DNA of 64,000 nucleotides from Epiperipatus broadwayi (taxonomy: Eukaryota; Onychophora; Udeonychophora; Euonychophora; Peripatidae). The translations under genes were made by a program, and so were the position numbers. The notes under the pieces are model-generated. The model made no database searches. It had not been told where the DNA came from and saw only the letters and a list, made by a program, of their open reading frames with translations. The DNA lies in the NCBI GenBank assembly GCA_028023455.1, contig JAQFVV010012418.1, positions 6,693,244-6,757,243 of the forward strand, read 5' to 3'. Positions 36,403 through 49,765 of this stretch are shown one piece after another. The first letter of the stretch is position 1. Each line of letters opens with the position of its first letter.

Positions 36403-36649
36403 GTTTCAAAGCAAAACTTTATTGAGTCTAAAAAGTTACAGAGTCATATATTGATTTTTTACAAATGAAAAACAAATTACAACTTTCAGTATATAAGTCT
36501 TTATCTTTTCTGCATCCTTTTTTTTTCTTCTTGTTTTTAAATTTGGTCTTCTATCTAGTTCAGTTTATGCTTGCATTTTTTTTTTTTTTAAAGTTGGAAA
36601 AAATGCTGATGTTGAAAATGTCATCATCTATCTTATTGGTCTTTATATT

Positions 36650-38235
36650 TCATAGACTGGATCTCTGTTTCAAGTGTGACCATGTGGCTGCAAATATATC
36701 TGGTTGAGCTAGGATGCTGTCTCTTTTTCTTAACAGTTCTAGTTTTATTGAATATGTTGCTGGGTGGCGTCGAGGGTTATTGGCAAGTGCAAAAGTGCAT
36801 CTGGTGCACCAGTAGGCATAAAGGCTGTATGTTGCTGCACGAATAGCAGGGTTATTGCCTTTTTTAAATGTATTTATTATTTCATCTATTGAAATAATAG
36901 CCTTTCTGTATGTGGTAAACATTGTGCGACGTATTGTTTCTAGGGCACTGCAGGAATGAAGAAAATGATCTTGTGTCTCTTCTTCTCTATGACATAGCCC
37001 GCACATGGGGTCTATATTGGTATAGAATCTACGAAATCTAAGGAAATGGGTTGTGGGTAGAGCATTGAGATTAAGCTTAAGCAGAAAATCGAATAATTTT
37101 GGTTCTAATGACCATTTTCTGAATTGTTGCAGTAGTTGCCTGTTGTCTATTCCAAGAACTGATGGATGTAGATTGGGTGTCTGGTTTGGATGTAGTATAT
37201 TGTAAATGTCCCAGTATGTATACTTGTTGTCATTATTGAGTGATATTTTGTTGTATATTGGCTTGAGTTCTTCAATCAGTGTGGATAGATATCCATATGA
37301 AGGGGGTGGTCTGTCTGTGGGTATTATACTGATTACACACTCCAGGTCTGGAAATCTTTTTATGGTTGCTGTTATTAGATTTACTGATTTCTGTGTGTAA
37401 AAAACATTGATTGTATGGAGTCCAAGTCCATTGCTATGTGGTGGTCTGCTCAGATTTTTTAAAGAGATTGCCACTGTCTTTCTCTTCCATATTAGTTTGT
37501 TACAGATTGACGAGATTTTAGATATGAATGTTTTTGCAAATTTGATTATAGGTGTATAGTATGTAATTTTTGTAGTTATAAGTTGATTAAATAGTGCTAC
37601 CTTTGCATATATTGACAGGTATGACTTTTCAAGTGAGGCTGTGATTTTTTCAGCATCTATTTTTAATTTATTTTGAATTTTTTGCCTCATTCCATTGGTT
37701 CCAAGGTAGAATGGGAAACCAAGGAAAGCAGATGGTTTACCATTAAACATCTCTGTACAGTGCTTGCCTGTGTATATTGACCATGCTGCAGTTTTATTTG
37801 TGTTAATTTTTAAATTAAAATTTGAGGTATAATTCTTGATTATCTCTTGTAATATGGGGAGGTTCTTTTTAGAGGGGAGGAAAACGGTTACATCATCCAT
37901 ATAGGCTATGCATGATATATTTAAAGCAGTGTTTGGAATTTGAATGCCTTTTATTTTTTTCTGTATCTCTATTAATAGAGGATTTATATATATTGTAAAG
38001 AGCAAGGCACTAAGGGGGGATCCTTGTGGGATGGATTGACTCGGTCTGAAGGCTGGTGATTTTTTTCCATTCAATGTGATGTGAATTTCACGGCTGAGTA
38101 GCAGATTTGCTATTATATATAGTAGGGATGGAGGTGTTGTTGTTTTTTTCAGCACGTCTAATAATTTGGCTATAGGCACTGAGTCAAAAGCTGCCTCAAT
38201 GTCTAGTTGAACTATAATTGGTGCATATTTCTTTC
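36650..38235 (-). pseudogene. LINE ORF2, reverse transcriptase and C-terminal part
   Basis: An open frame of about 509 codons from 38179, extended upstream in frame to about 38235. In order: QLDIEAAFDSV (RT motif A, catalytic Asp), SIPQGSPLSALLF (motif B), CIAYMDDVTVFL (motif C; YMDD where most LINEs have YADD or FADD), FNLKINTNKTAA (motif D), FLGFPFY (motif E). The C-terminal Cys/His cluster CGLCHREEETQDHFLHSC spans about residues 405-425. It belongs to the same protein as the frame at 38212-39885. One frameshift lies in the A-run near 38236-38244 and another near 38365. Confidence 0.9.
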
Positions 38236-39885
38236 TTTTTTTTTACTACTTCGATAATTGTTTTGTACATTAAGGCACCCTGGCCAATGGATGATCCTTT
38301 TTTGGCATATTGTGCTGATGATAACACAGGGAGTATGTGTTGTTCTATTTTTTCCTTTATCACTCTCAAGAATTTTTATTCCTAAAGGTCCCATTGAAAT
38401 TGGTCGTAGATTAGATAAAGATGATATTGCTGTTTGTTTTTTGTTAAATGGAACCATTGCAATTGGGTATAGACTTTGTATGTTGTAAATTTTTTGGGAT
38501 ATGTAATTGGCTAGATTGCACAGGTATTTTGCTGTGAAGTGACTAAGATGTTTGAACACAAATTTGGGAATTCCTTGTGGTCCTGGGTGACATGTGTTTG
38601 TTATTGTTGCAAGTTGAAATACAATGTCAGTTGTTGTTATTGGTGTATCTGTTTCAGGGTCTCCAAATATGTCTTCATTTGGTATGTACACTCTCTGTTT
38701 TTGCAGTATTTTTTTAAAGTGTTGATATATTGGGTTTATCATGTTATGTCCAGCTGTTATAGAGCCATCTATTTCAAGTGCCATAGGCACTCTGACTGTG
38801 GATGGGTATCCCAATGCCCACCGTATGTATGCTCTGGTCCAAGTATGTTGTTGTGTAAGGCATATTTTTTTCTTTTTTATTGCTACATATTGCTTTAGTG
38901 TATTGCATGTATTGTTGTACATTTCTGTAAGTTTTTTAATTTGTGTTTGATTATCTGTAGTTGGTCTGGAAATGGTTATTCTTTTATGTAGTTCATCTGC
39001 CAATGCTAATAATCTGGTGGGGGGTGTTGAGTTGCAGGTAATATGATTGATGTTGAAAGAAAGTATATTGGTGAATGCTATATACTTTTGTACTGGATCG
39101 AGTGACATGTTTTGAAGTTTTTGGAGCATTATATATGTTTCTGAATATAAGAATTCAGTTGTTTGTGCTGGAAGAAGTATTCGCATAGTCTTTTGGAGGG
39201 CTATTGTTGTATTTTGTATTTTTGTTAGGTCGAGGGTGATGAACTGAGCAGCATGATCTGAGATTATAGATGGACAGAGTTCAAGATTAAAATAATGATG
39301 TAACATTGGTGAGTAGAAACACAAATCAATAAGTGACTTATATCTATTGTTATTAAAAGATATTGAGTTTGTTGGGAGAAAACCCTCAGCACTCATAAGT
39401 GGGATTGTTATTTGATGGATCCATTTGGTGACAAAAGTTTGGTAGGTCATGTTGAAATCTCCCAGGAGTATTATGGGATTTGGTGTTGCTGTAAGCATTG
39501 AATTTATTGTTGCTATTATTCTGGAGATGATGACAGGGCCTGGTGGTATATATACAAATACTAGGTTAAGTGTGATATTTTTATGATGGAGTGTTAATAT
39601 GATAAGATTAGAGTCAATATATATAATTTTAAAAGAATCGAAAGGGCAGTTGTGTGAAATAATTATGCCTGTGCCACCTGATGGTGATGATGATTGCCTT
39701 GAGCAGGCACAAAAACCTTGGTCGACTAAATATTTTGATGGATCAATTTGAGAGCTGCTGTATATTTTTGTTTCCAAACGCCGCTCTATGTGTGGTTGTG
39801 TTGTATGTAACCATTTTTTGAGATCAAAAAGTTTTTTGGTGGCATTTAAGCCTCTAATGTTGAGCGATCCAATTTTTATCTTCAT
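38212..39885 (-). pseudogene. LINE ORF2, apurinic-type endonuclease and N-terminal RT part
   Basis: The frame starts at MKIKIGSLNIRGLN (39885), the usual APE endonuclease opening with the catalytic Asn. GGTGIIISHNC, FVYIPPGP, ILLGDFNMT (D and N) and ISDHAAQFITL (the terminal SDH) follow within the first 230 residues. RT fingers motifs such as NLRPISMG occur near residue 490. The last ~50 codons are out of frame after a single-base shift near 38365. ETK where other APE proteins have QET(K/H) marks the catalytic Glu. Confidence 0.9.
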
Positions 39886-39947
39886 GTTTTAAATAATTTT
39901 TTAACAGGGTATTGATTTTTATTTTATTTTTAATACTAAATGTTTGT

Positions 39948-41177
39948 TTATATTGCAGTAGATGGATGCTGATACATATTTAAGACATTGTTGGGTTTAT
40001 TATCAGTTTTTCTTTCATTTAATATTGCTTCAGACTCTATACAGGCAATTTGCGATGAAACCGAACAGGTGTCCATTTGTTGTTGGCTTACATCCATTTC
40101 TATTTCATCATTTTCTAAATTGTATATGTCTGATGAGTTGTGCTTTTGGTCTGTTTTTTTTACCTTTTTGGATTCATGGTTCTTTGGTGGTCGACCTGGT
40201 TTTCTTTTTCCCTCTGGTGTATTTTCTTGAATAGGTGGAAGAGGAGCTTCTATTGCATCCATTATGTTTGATGCAGTTTTGTTTATAATTGTAGTTTTTT
40301 TTATTATTGGTATCTTTATATTATCTGGATTTATATTTTCATTATATAACTGTGTGTGTTTACTTTCTGTTTGTTGATTTTTACTTGGTACACATTTTGT
40401 TTTATTGAGATGCTGATCCTGTGATGTAATTGCTGTATTTTGTGTTGTGGTTTCTTGAGAATTATTTTCGTTTGAATCTTGGATTTCTGTGTTAGTTTTT
40501 GTGTTATTATTTTTTTGGTTGGTCTTTTGGATAGGCAATTCTGATCCATTATTATTTTTGTTTGTGGGTGTTTGATCCTGTTTTTTTCCGGTTTCTATTA
40601 TTTGGTTGCCAATGGATGTAGTGTTATTATAAATTTTATTTTCATCACTGGGTTGTTCTGGGGAGAGGATTTTAGTTTGTTCACAGTGATTGCTTTTTGT
40701 GTTATCGCACTGAGTTGCTAGGTGTCCTCTCTGTCCACAGCCAAAACAAAGTGGCTTTAGACCTCTTATGTGAAGAGAGAGTGTCGCTTCTTGATCTGTA
40801 ATCTGTGTTGGAATCGTTGAGGCGTCTACGTTTTTATGTAGTTTTATTTTAAATTCAAAACGATTACTACATATCGGTATAGGTGTGTCTTTTAAATATA
40901 TAGGCTGTAGGGCAATTACTTTTCCAAACGGGTTTATCATTTTTTGAAAATCTTGTACGTTGTATTTAAGATAAGTATTTTTAAGCACTCCAGTAATTAT
41001 ATTTTTCCGGTTTTCATCTATAATTACGAGTGCGTAATTATCAAGTGCTAAAATAGTGGATTGAAAACGTTCTTTTTGCTGCTGAGTATAAAAATCAATG
41101 GTTATATATCGAGCATTTGGGTGATCTTCCGATACAAGAGATTGTTTCCCATAGTGCATTTTGCGTGATTGCTTCAT
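39948..41177 (-). pseudogene. LINE ORF1, C-terminal part with zinc knuckle
   Basis: This part carries CFGCGQRGHLATQC (C-x2-C-x4-H-x4-C) at about residues 144-157. A long Asn/Thr/Gln-rich hydrophilic tail follows, with a basic RKPGRPPKNHESKKVKK patch that looks like an AT-hook or nuclear signal. ORF1 proteins of this kind bind the element RNA. It continues the frame at 41095-41556 after a single frameshift. Confidence 0.85.
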
Positions 41178-41556
41178 ATAATAAAGCTTTTGGGAAACGA
41201 TATAATGAGCATTGATTATCGGTTACTGCGAGTACTAACGAAGTTGGTGAAAAAAACCTGCGAAATGTTTCAAATAACGTACGAGGCACCGTATTACTGA
41301 AACGGTCCGTCACATTTTCAAGCGTTTCTTTTGTCCAGATTGCGGCTGGGGGTTGATTTTCCTCTCTAGTGTTTAGATCAAGATTTTTTATATCATTTGT
41401 GTTTGTTCTACAGAAGCGCGGTATTTGAGTTGGTGCTGTAGTATTGCTATTACTTTTAAGTACTTTTGCATACGAAATAGGCGATGTTGAAACTAACGAT
41501 GTTGTTAATTTCGTATTGGTGCTTAATTCGCTCACGCTTGATTGGGCAGTAGCCAT
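41095..41556 (-). pseudogene. LINE ORF1, N-terminal part
   Basis: Begins MATAQSSVSELSTNTKL at 41556. It contains ISYAKVLKS, a short motif common at the start of gag-like ORF1 proteins, and runs 153 codons before a +/-1 shift at about 41130-41150 moves the sense into the 39948-41177 frame. Confidence 0.8.
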
Positions 41557-41772
41557 GATTTATTCTGACTCAAGTCAGTATTTTTTTATTTTTTTAAAAA
41601 AAAGATATTAAAACACACCGATATTTTTCAAAAAACACTATTAATCTATTATATAATTCGATTTTTCCTGTATTATGTTTGTTTTGCGAATAACAAGTTG
41701 GAACAAAAGTAAAAAATAAATACTTACATCGGAGAACTTAAGGATTGCTTCTTACCTCAGCAGAGATTTGCT

Positions 41773-42451
<679 letters not shown>

Positions 42452-42605
42452 CATAATTGTGGGAGACATTATCTTGGGGATAAGAGTAAGTCTCACTGTT
42501 CTTATCATTAGGATTTCATTTTTTGCTAAATAATCCATAAGAATTACAAGAGAATTTATTTTATGATCATTAAATTTAATCACATTTAACCCTGAGAAAG
42601 CCAAT

Positions 42606-43287
42606 TTATTTATAAACTATCGGTAATAAATTAAGAGGTTTCCAATCTCTTGCATGTGCCTACTGTTGCTTCTCAGACAGCCAATCAGATATTAAGACAG
42701 CAGTCTGAAGAGCAATCAAGCCGCAAAATGTTACAGATATTTTGATAAGAAAAGAATGGTCCCACCCTCTTCTCTACTTAACTTTATATATATATATAAG
42801 CCAGTTTAAGCATCTTAGCTTGAAAGCATGAAGCTATAAATATCTTCATATATTACTCACTGAGTCTTAATTTACAATAGTAAACTTAAGGTTTTGCACT
42901 GTACTATCATAAATTAAGACTCAGTAAGTAATATATGAAGATATTTATAGCTTTACGCTTTCAAGTTTACTATCGTAAATTAAGACTCAGTGAGTAATAT
43001 ATGAAGATATTTATAGCTTCATGCTTTCAAGCCAAGATGCTTAAGACTGGCTTATATATATATAAAGTTAAGTAGAAAAGAGGGTAGGACCATCCTTTTC
43101 TTATCAAAAACTCTGTCATGTGTTGCGGCTTGATCGCTCTTCAGACTGCTGTCTTAACATCTGAATGGCTGTCTGAAAATCAACAGTAGGCACATGCGAG
43201 AGGCACATGCGAGAGATTGGCAATCTCTCAATTTATTACCAATTTAACAACAATATGCGATTTATACAATATTATTTATAAACCATC
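42606..43287. mobile_element. Fold-back element with 16-bp near-identical flanks
   Basis: Inverted arms start GGTAATAAATT (42622) and end AATTTATTACC (43240), with TTGCATGTGCCTACTG / CAGTAGGCACATGCGAG further in. The centre contains one inverted and two tandem copies of a ~75-bp piece (AAGACTCAGT...ATATATGAAGATA). TTATTTATAAAC-[TC]-ATC occurs at 42606-42621 and 43272-43287 (15 of 16 identical). The second copy is 31 bp away from the visible arm end. No coding capacity. Confidence 0.7.
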
Positions 43288-44547
43288 TTATTAAATAAAT
43301 TATTTTTGCTAAAGGAGAAACTGTTTCAAATAAGATATCATTGTGACAAATATTTAAGAAAATAGGGTTGTATTTTTCTGATCATGGCAATAAAATGCTT
43401 AGAAGATTGATAAGAAGTGTGGCAGTAGTAGATGTTGTTAAATGAAGAATTTTAGAGTAACTTATAATGACATATGCTTCCAATATTAAGAGTCTTTACT
43501 TTTATAAGAGTGAGTATGAGAATTCTCCTCCTTTTAAATTATTAATGTTGCCTTTTATCTCGATGACTTATTTATTGTGGCATATGGTACATTTGAAATC
43601 CACTGAGCTTAGCTTATACAATAATATTGTTTTTAGTCCTTTTTATTGGTTTTTATTTATTTACAATTGTTAATTCTTTAGATTACAGTTTGGTGGTTAT
43701 TTATTTATTTATAATTGCAATTCTGATAGGTTAAAGTTTAGTTTGCCTAATGTGTTTAATTAGTTGTAAGGTACTGAGCAATCGTCTTGATGAAGCATTT
43801 GGTGGAAATCACAATTCTTTAGGTTATAATATATATATATTAAATATATTTACAAATTATCAATAATTACAAATCTATCCTCCAATTATTGTGCTAAATA
43901 AATTTTTTATAAAATTGATAGTTTCAGTATCATTCTCATTAATCAAAAAATCTTTACAACTCTTCTTCCCATCTCATTATCCACAAAATAAAATAACCAC
44001 TGTCTGATGAAACAATATTTTAAGACCCATATGACACTCTTGATTAAAGAGAGTTGAATTAAGATATTTATTTTTAGTTCTGCTGGAGTTGACAAAATTA
44101 ATTAATTCTCTCTATGAAAAAACTATTAACAAAATACAAAAATTTTGAGATATTATTAACAAAACACTGGAAATTTAAATATAACTCTCATCCAAACAGA
44201 AAAAAAAGAGAAAACGGAAACATGAATTTTTTTTCACATAACAATATTAATACATGGTAAGAATAAAAAGCGAAAATAATGGTAAAACAATTTGAATGAA
44301 AGGGTAAAGGAAAATACTTTATTAAAAATTCATGATCAAATTGTTAAAGATTTTTATTTTTCATTGAAATTATATTGCACTAAAATTTAATGTTTTTTAA
44401 ATATAAGTTTTGTTTTTTAATCTGGACAAAAATATTTAGGAATTAATAATTTATTTCATAAACAAAAAAAAATGTAAATAAGAAATGAATTTATAAAATT
44501 ATCAAATACATTTATTAATGAAATTAAATAATATTCAAATAACTTAC

Positions 44548-44733
44548 TGTAAAATGATTTTGTATAAGTTCTACAACATTTGATGAATCTTCTGCTAATT
44601 CCCCATAGGCAGATCCTTCCAAAAAGCTGCTCATGCTTTTATAAAAGTCAATGGACTCATTCCTAATGGCAAAAATAACGTTAAACTTTTTTTCTTGAAG
44701 CACACGATTAAGCTGACCTATTGATGGATAATC
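44548..44733 (-). CDS. Integrin beta exon: beta-I domain, C-terminal part
   Basis: These 186 bases are exactly 62 codons. They begin DYPSIGQLNRVLQEKKFNVI and continue FAIRNESIDFYK, SAYGELAEDSSNVVELI and NHFT. It matches the conserved 'DYPS-[IL]-x-x-L ... IFAV ... DSSNV-x-x-L-I' part of the metal-dependent beta-I domain. Acceptor AG 44735-44734, donor GTAAGT from 44547; phase 0 on both sides. Confidence 0.96.
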
Positions 44734-44805
44734 CTAAAAATAATTTTCAATGTAGTTTGGAAAATACAGTATTTAATAATAAAATAAAATATTTTTTTCC
44801 TTTAC
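44734..44805 (-). other. Integrin beta mini-intron, 72 bp
   Basis: GT at 44805-44804 and AG at 44735-44734. It is over thirty times shorter than any other intron in the window, and it interrupts TKTM|DYPS of the beta-I domain. Confidence 0.92.
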
Positions 44806-44883
44806 CATGGTTTTTGTTTCTGCATAGTATCCCTGGCTATCTAAATGGCATCTAGCATCATTCGGTGTAATAATACCTAATAA
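44806..44883 (-). CDS. Integrin beta exon: beta-I domain, middle
   Basis: These 78 bases, 26 codons: LLGIITPNDARCHLDSQGYY followed by AETKTM. It matches human beta3 [26 protein letters not shown]. Acceptor AG 44885-44884 after a T-run, donor GTAAAG from 44805; phase 0 both sides. Confidence 0.96.
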
Positions 44884-45029
44884 CTGAAAAAAAAAATCAA
44901 TCAAAAACTTTACTTTTTGATAATTTTAATTGCTATCAATCTAATAAGATTTTTGTGATATCAAGTAATGTTTAAGCTTCAAAGTTACAGGTGAAAATCT
45001 ATTTTATTGCTTTTAGATGGAAACCATTC

Positions 45030-45085
45030 TAAATCTCTAATTTTAAAGCTAGCTATATTAACAACTGAGCTATTTTCTCAGGGCA
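45030..45085 (-). mobile_element. Possible decayed tRNA-like SINE head
   Basis: On the minus strand GAAAATAGCTCAGTTGTTAA resembles the A-box end of the SINE at 28162 (AATAGCTCAGTTGGTAGA). No convincing B box remains. Confidence 0.3.
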
Positions 45086-47934
45086 ATATTTAACATATAT
45101 ATTTCATCTTTAACTTATTTTTTTAATAATATTTACTAAATATAAGATCTTTATAATACCATGATATTATATTAAGATGTTTAGTCAATAAACCCAAATA
45201 TTTTTGAATTGCAATGGTACTTATTTACTTGTACATCTTTAATGCAATAATTAAAGAGTTAATAAACATAAAAACAGTGCTTCCCATCCTACAATTAATT
45301 AATTCTTCATTTATCCAAGTGAAACTATTAAGCGAAGACTTTAATGATTTATTATACTAACAAAGCCAATACGCTGAATGTTTCACTATTTAAAAATCGA
45401 GCTATATATCTAGATCAAAAACTAATTAAGAAAATCTATATATTAGAATATAACCATTTAAAATTTAATTAGAGGGACTTAAATTCTTTTCCATGTAAAA
45501 TATATAAAATTAAATAATTGATTGATGATTTTCCTTTAGATATTTTTTAAAGAATAATACAATAATATCTATCTTCACTGCCATGTTATCAAGATACACT
45601 AAGTTTATTTTCTTTTACTATTTAAAAATTAAGGAGTATTCATTAGCATTATGTAACAAATAAATTATCTTTATTTCTTTAATGTAAAATTAATAAATGT
45701 TATAAATAAATTAAATCCACTTCTATTTGCATTGTTTCAATTATAATTTCAATTTACATAAATACAAGTGGCCAATAGTGCAGTTATTTAAAAAGAGCAA
45801 TCATTATAAATACATGTTAATAATATATCCTTTGTAAATTAATATAATTATTATTACATGAATAAAAAAACAATGATTATGTAATGACTTGGAACAATTG
45901 ATTAAACATGGTTTATGATGAAATGAGTCTTGAATATCATTTGAAATTTTTTTCTATATCTTAACTATATGTTAAAAAAAACATGAATGTTTATGTTGTT
46001 TGATAAATATATATGGTCTAGATGATGACTAAAAGATGTGTTAAAATACATGATAAAGAAAGTCAACAAAAATAATGATATATTTAACTGTAAGTATAAA
46101 ATTAAAAAAGATATATATATATCTGTATTAAAAAAGTATAATAATTCTAACATTAAAAATGAATATTATTTGTTAATAAAGGCAAACTTTAGAGTTCAAA
46201 AGCCAATGATTGCAATTCAGCTCTGTTACTTCCAATGTTCAAAGTTCATATGAACTCCCAAGTAGTTAAGTGGATAATAATGAAGCATTTGAGCAGAAAT
46301 TGTCTATAAATGGGCACTACCAAAATGATATTTATAAAATGAATTGATATATTCGAGTTGTGTTATCAGCTTTGTGAAAAAGTTTAGAATATTTATTAAA
46401 AATATACAGGCATCTTTAGCATATTAGAGAAAATCTGATATATATAAAAGTAGGATAATTTTTCAATAAAAAAATACTAGTTTGAAACTAAGACTGCTAA
46501 AAATAAGAGAAAAGATTAATTTGAATGATTATTTGATATTTTAAGCCATCATTTCTCCCTTTGATTCTTTAATATACATGGTCTTTAAAACTTGGAATGT
46601 CATTCATCCCATTTTCGAAGCATTATTATCTTTGTCCAATCAATAATTTTACTTTTAAATTCATCCTTATCATTATCCAATCCTGAATACCAAAAACATA
46701 TTTTTGGCATATTTCCTTAATCTATAATTAGTTCTTTTTATTAAATCTATTATTTGTATTCTTACTATTTGTAAGTTTCTACACTCTATTGATAACTGTT
46801 TCATATATTCTACAATTTTTATTCAATAATTTACAAAATATCCCTATCTCTCCAAGTTGCTCAATTTATAATTGTATTTTTGTTACCAGTATTCTTATTG
46901 AACTTTTTTTTACTTATAACATAAAATCACTTGCTTCTGATAATATGCTTATTTCAATATATATTAGAACTCTTTTTATTTTTTTATGTCTGCTCTCCCA
47001 TTTCTCCAATTCTCTACTTTTTATTAGTGAAATTATTCTCTTGCTTCCAATCTTTACTCCTATTACAATTATCAAGCCTCATAACAAATCCCATTTTTTT
47101 TTTTTACAGATAAACAAAAACATCAAATCTTATCCAATTTTCCATAATATTCTACTCTTTTTCATTCAAAATTTGTTGCTTTACTTTTCTTAAAATCCAA
47201 TTCATAACTATTTTAGCTATTCTTTAATCATTTATAAATTATAATTTATCAAATATTTTCATTTTACTTTTGCATCTCTCATATAGAAATGTGATCATCT
47301 CATCACCCATTGAAATAACCAACTTATTCTCCATATATATTGCTACTTATCTATATATTTTTTATCTCATATCTAATATTCTTTAACAACATCCAAAACT
47401 CATTGTGATTTATAAAATCTAATATTTCTACATCTTTCCATACAATTCTCACTTTATTATATTTATTATATGAAAGTAGTATTAGTATATTTCTCTTTTT
47501 TGCATTATTTATTAATATTATTTTTCAACCACCCAAATATAGTAAAAATGATTTTCAAATAATTATATTTTTTACTATTTTCATATTTGTCTTCTCTATC
47601 CCCTACTCTCCCTGACTCTTTCTCTGATGTTTATTATTATTACTTTTTTTATTAAAGGTACTTGTATACAATAATAGATATTTTTAATCAACATAAGGCT
47701 ACAATTTTAAAATTATAGACAGTTAAATTTGTCATCAATAGCATTTTATAACTGAGCAATTAACATACATGATTATTTTAATGATATTTATTCAGAAAAA
47801 CTAGTAATGAAATATAATAAACATTGCATTTAACAACTATTCTGTGTATTTCCTGATGTTATCTCAAATTAATATTTATTTGTAATCAAATAAAGAGGAA
47901 AAAAAAAATAGAAAGTTATATTATTTATACATAT

Positions 47935-48650
47935 CTTTCAGATACTTGGCTTAAGATATTATAGCAACTGATTTTTTTTTTTTTTTGTTAAAAATTAAGG
48001 AAGAAAAAAATTCACCAATCCTTATCCATAATTTTGATATAGAATTTTAATAAATGATTTTAAAATTATAATTTTTTTGTCATTATATTACCTTGTCTGT
48101 TATCTAATAAAACATAAAGCTTTTATCATAAAAAAATGAATATATTGATAAATGTACTCTTAGGGATTTAATAAATTGCAAAAAGCAGAAAGCAATTAAA
48201 ATATATGTTTGTTAGATTAGAGAATTATTAATGCAGATAATAAAATATGAGTTTTAACATAAACAAATAGTGGGATATTAATCATGGCAGTAATTAAAAA
48301 AAAATTATCTACATTAAAAAGATTACCATTAATAATTCTCTAGACTAACAGTTATATATATATATTTTAATTGCTTTCTGATTTTATCCCTAGGAGTACA
48401 TTTATCAATATATTCATTTTTTTTATGACAGAAGTTTTACACTTTATTAAATACTAAAGAAAGGTAATACAATACATAAAAAAAATTTACAATTTTAAAA
48501 TGAGTTATTAAAATAACCATTAAATAAAGCATATAAGAAATCTTATATCAATATTATGGATAAAAAATGATGAATTCTCTTCTTTACATAAAAACTAAGT
48601 TACTAGAATATCCCTTAAGCCAAGTATCCAAAAGATAACTCTAAAAAATA
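47935..48650. mobile_element. Fold-back (inverted repeat) element, ~0.7 kb
   Basis: Outer arms: CAGATACTTGGCTTAAG-type sequence near 47939-47957 matches the reverse complement near 48615-48636 (CTTAAGCCAAGTATCC). Inner arms: 48125-48230 matches 48335-48430 inverted (TGAATATATTGATAAATGTA / ATTTATCAATATATTCA). There is no coding frame. Which transposon class it belongs to is unclear. Confidence 0.65.
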
Positions 48651-48799
48651 TATCTTTTCATTTATTTTTTATTTTATTAGAATGAAGTATTAGCTTGGAT
48701 TATTTTGGGAAATATTAGTATTACATATGTGTAAAATATAAAGCTTACTATATTTCATCATTAAAATATGACAATATTCTGGATCTATACCTTGATGAT

Positions 48800-49765
48800 C
48801 CAATGCTTTAATCACTGAATATTTATAAAAATGCAACAACAACAATTAGATTACATAATGATACTAGGAAAGTCAACATTGAGAAGGGTGACTCCATATC
48901 TCCAAAACTTTTTACAGCAGTGCTGCAATAAGTTTTTTGTGGATTAAAATGGGAAGCTAAAAAAGTGAAAGTAAATGGAGATTATTTAAATCATTTAGAT
49001 TTTGCAGATGATGTAGGTGTTTTTGCAAATAATGCTTTAGAGCTGCAGGAAATGTTGGAGGAGTTATCAGATGAAAGTAGGACTAAAGATAAATGTTAAA
49101 AAGACTCAAGTAAAGTTTAATGGATTTTCTCAAAATATAAAAATAAAGATTGATTATGGTGAGTTAGAAGAAGTTAACAGTTACAAATAACTTGGTCAGA
49201 TTATTAATACAGATGGAAACATAATGAAGAAATTAATCATAGAATTAAACTTGGCTGGAGTGCTTTTGGTAGAAATAACTTGATACTAAAAGGAAATATG
49301 CCTATATGTTTGAAAAGGTTTTTAATAAATGTGTTTTACCAGTTCTTACTTAAGGATCTGAGACTTGGACACTTAATATAAGGGCAATATAGAGACTTCA
49401 GACCACTCAAAGAAGTATGGAAAGATGCATATTGGTAGTAACAAGAAGAGATTAAAAACTCAATATATGGGTGAGAAAACAAACAGGTGCTACTGATCTC
49501 ACTGAAAAAATTAAAAGACTGAAGTGGAGTTGGGCTGGACATATTACTAAAAGAAATGATAATAGATGGACAATTGAAATCTTAAACTGGATTCCAAGAG
49601 ATTGTAAAAGACCCCGAAAAAGACCACATGTGAGATAGATGAATGAAATAAGAAAGTGTGCAGGGATGATGTGAAGAAGAGAAGCTAAAGATCAGAGAAG
49701 ATTGATTGAATTTGGAGAGACCTTCATTCTGCAGTGGACTGATAATGGTTGATGATGATGATATT
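48800..49765 (+). mobile_element. RTE (BovB-like) LINE, 3' part, decayed
   Basis: Conceptual plus-strand protein: VNIEKGDSISPKLFTAVLQ (RT motif B of RTE: GD-x-ISPKLF), LNHLDFADDVGVFANNALEL (motif C with intact FADD), LEEL, then, after frameshifts, LGWSAFGRN, the WAGHI-like segment WSWAGHITKRNDNRW, and RGRP-like CKRPRKRPHV. It ends with GATGATGATGATA (49750-49763), the short TGA-repeat 3' tail usual for RTE elements. The least decayed of the RTE-like copies in the window, but still with many stops. Confidence 0.75.

Noticed and set aside
38258-40234. Several plus-strand frames of 64-119 codons
   Set aside because: They are antisense shadows of the LINE ORFs on the minus strand.
43776-43812. 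Hammerhead-like CTTGATGA...GTGGAAATCAC
   Set aside because: Stem II is only partly paired and no stem I or cleavage site can be drawn; kept as a note in the intron entry only.
46789-47193. 134-codon plus frame
   Set aside because: It is low-complexity Leu/Ile/Phe-rich protein from pyrimidine-rich DNA, antisense to a probable fossil retroelement.
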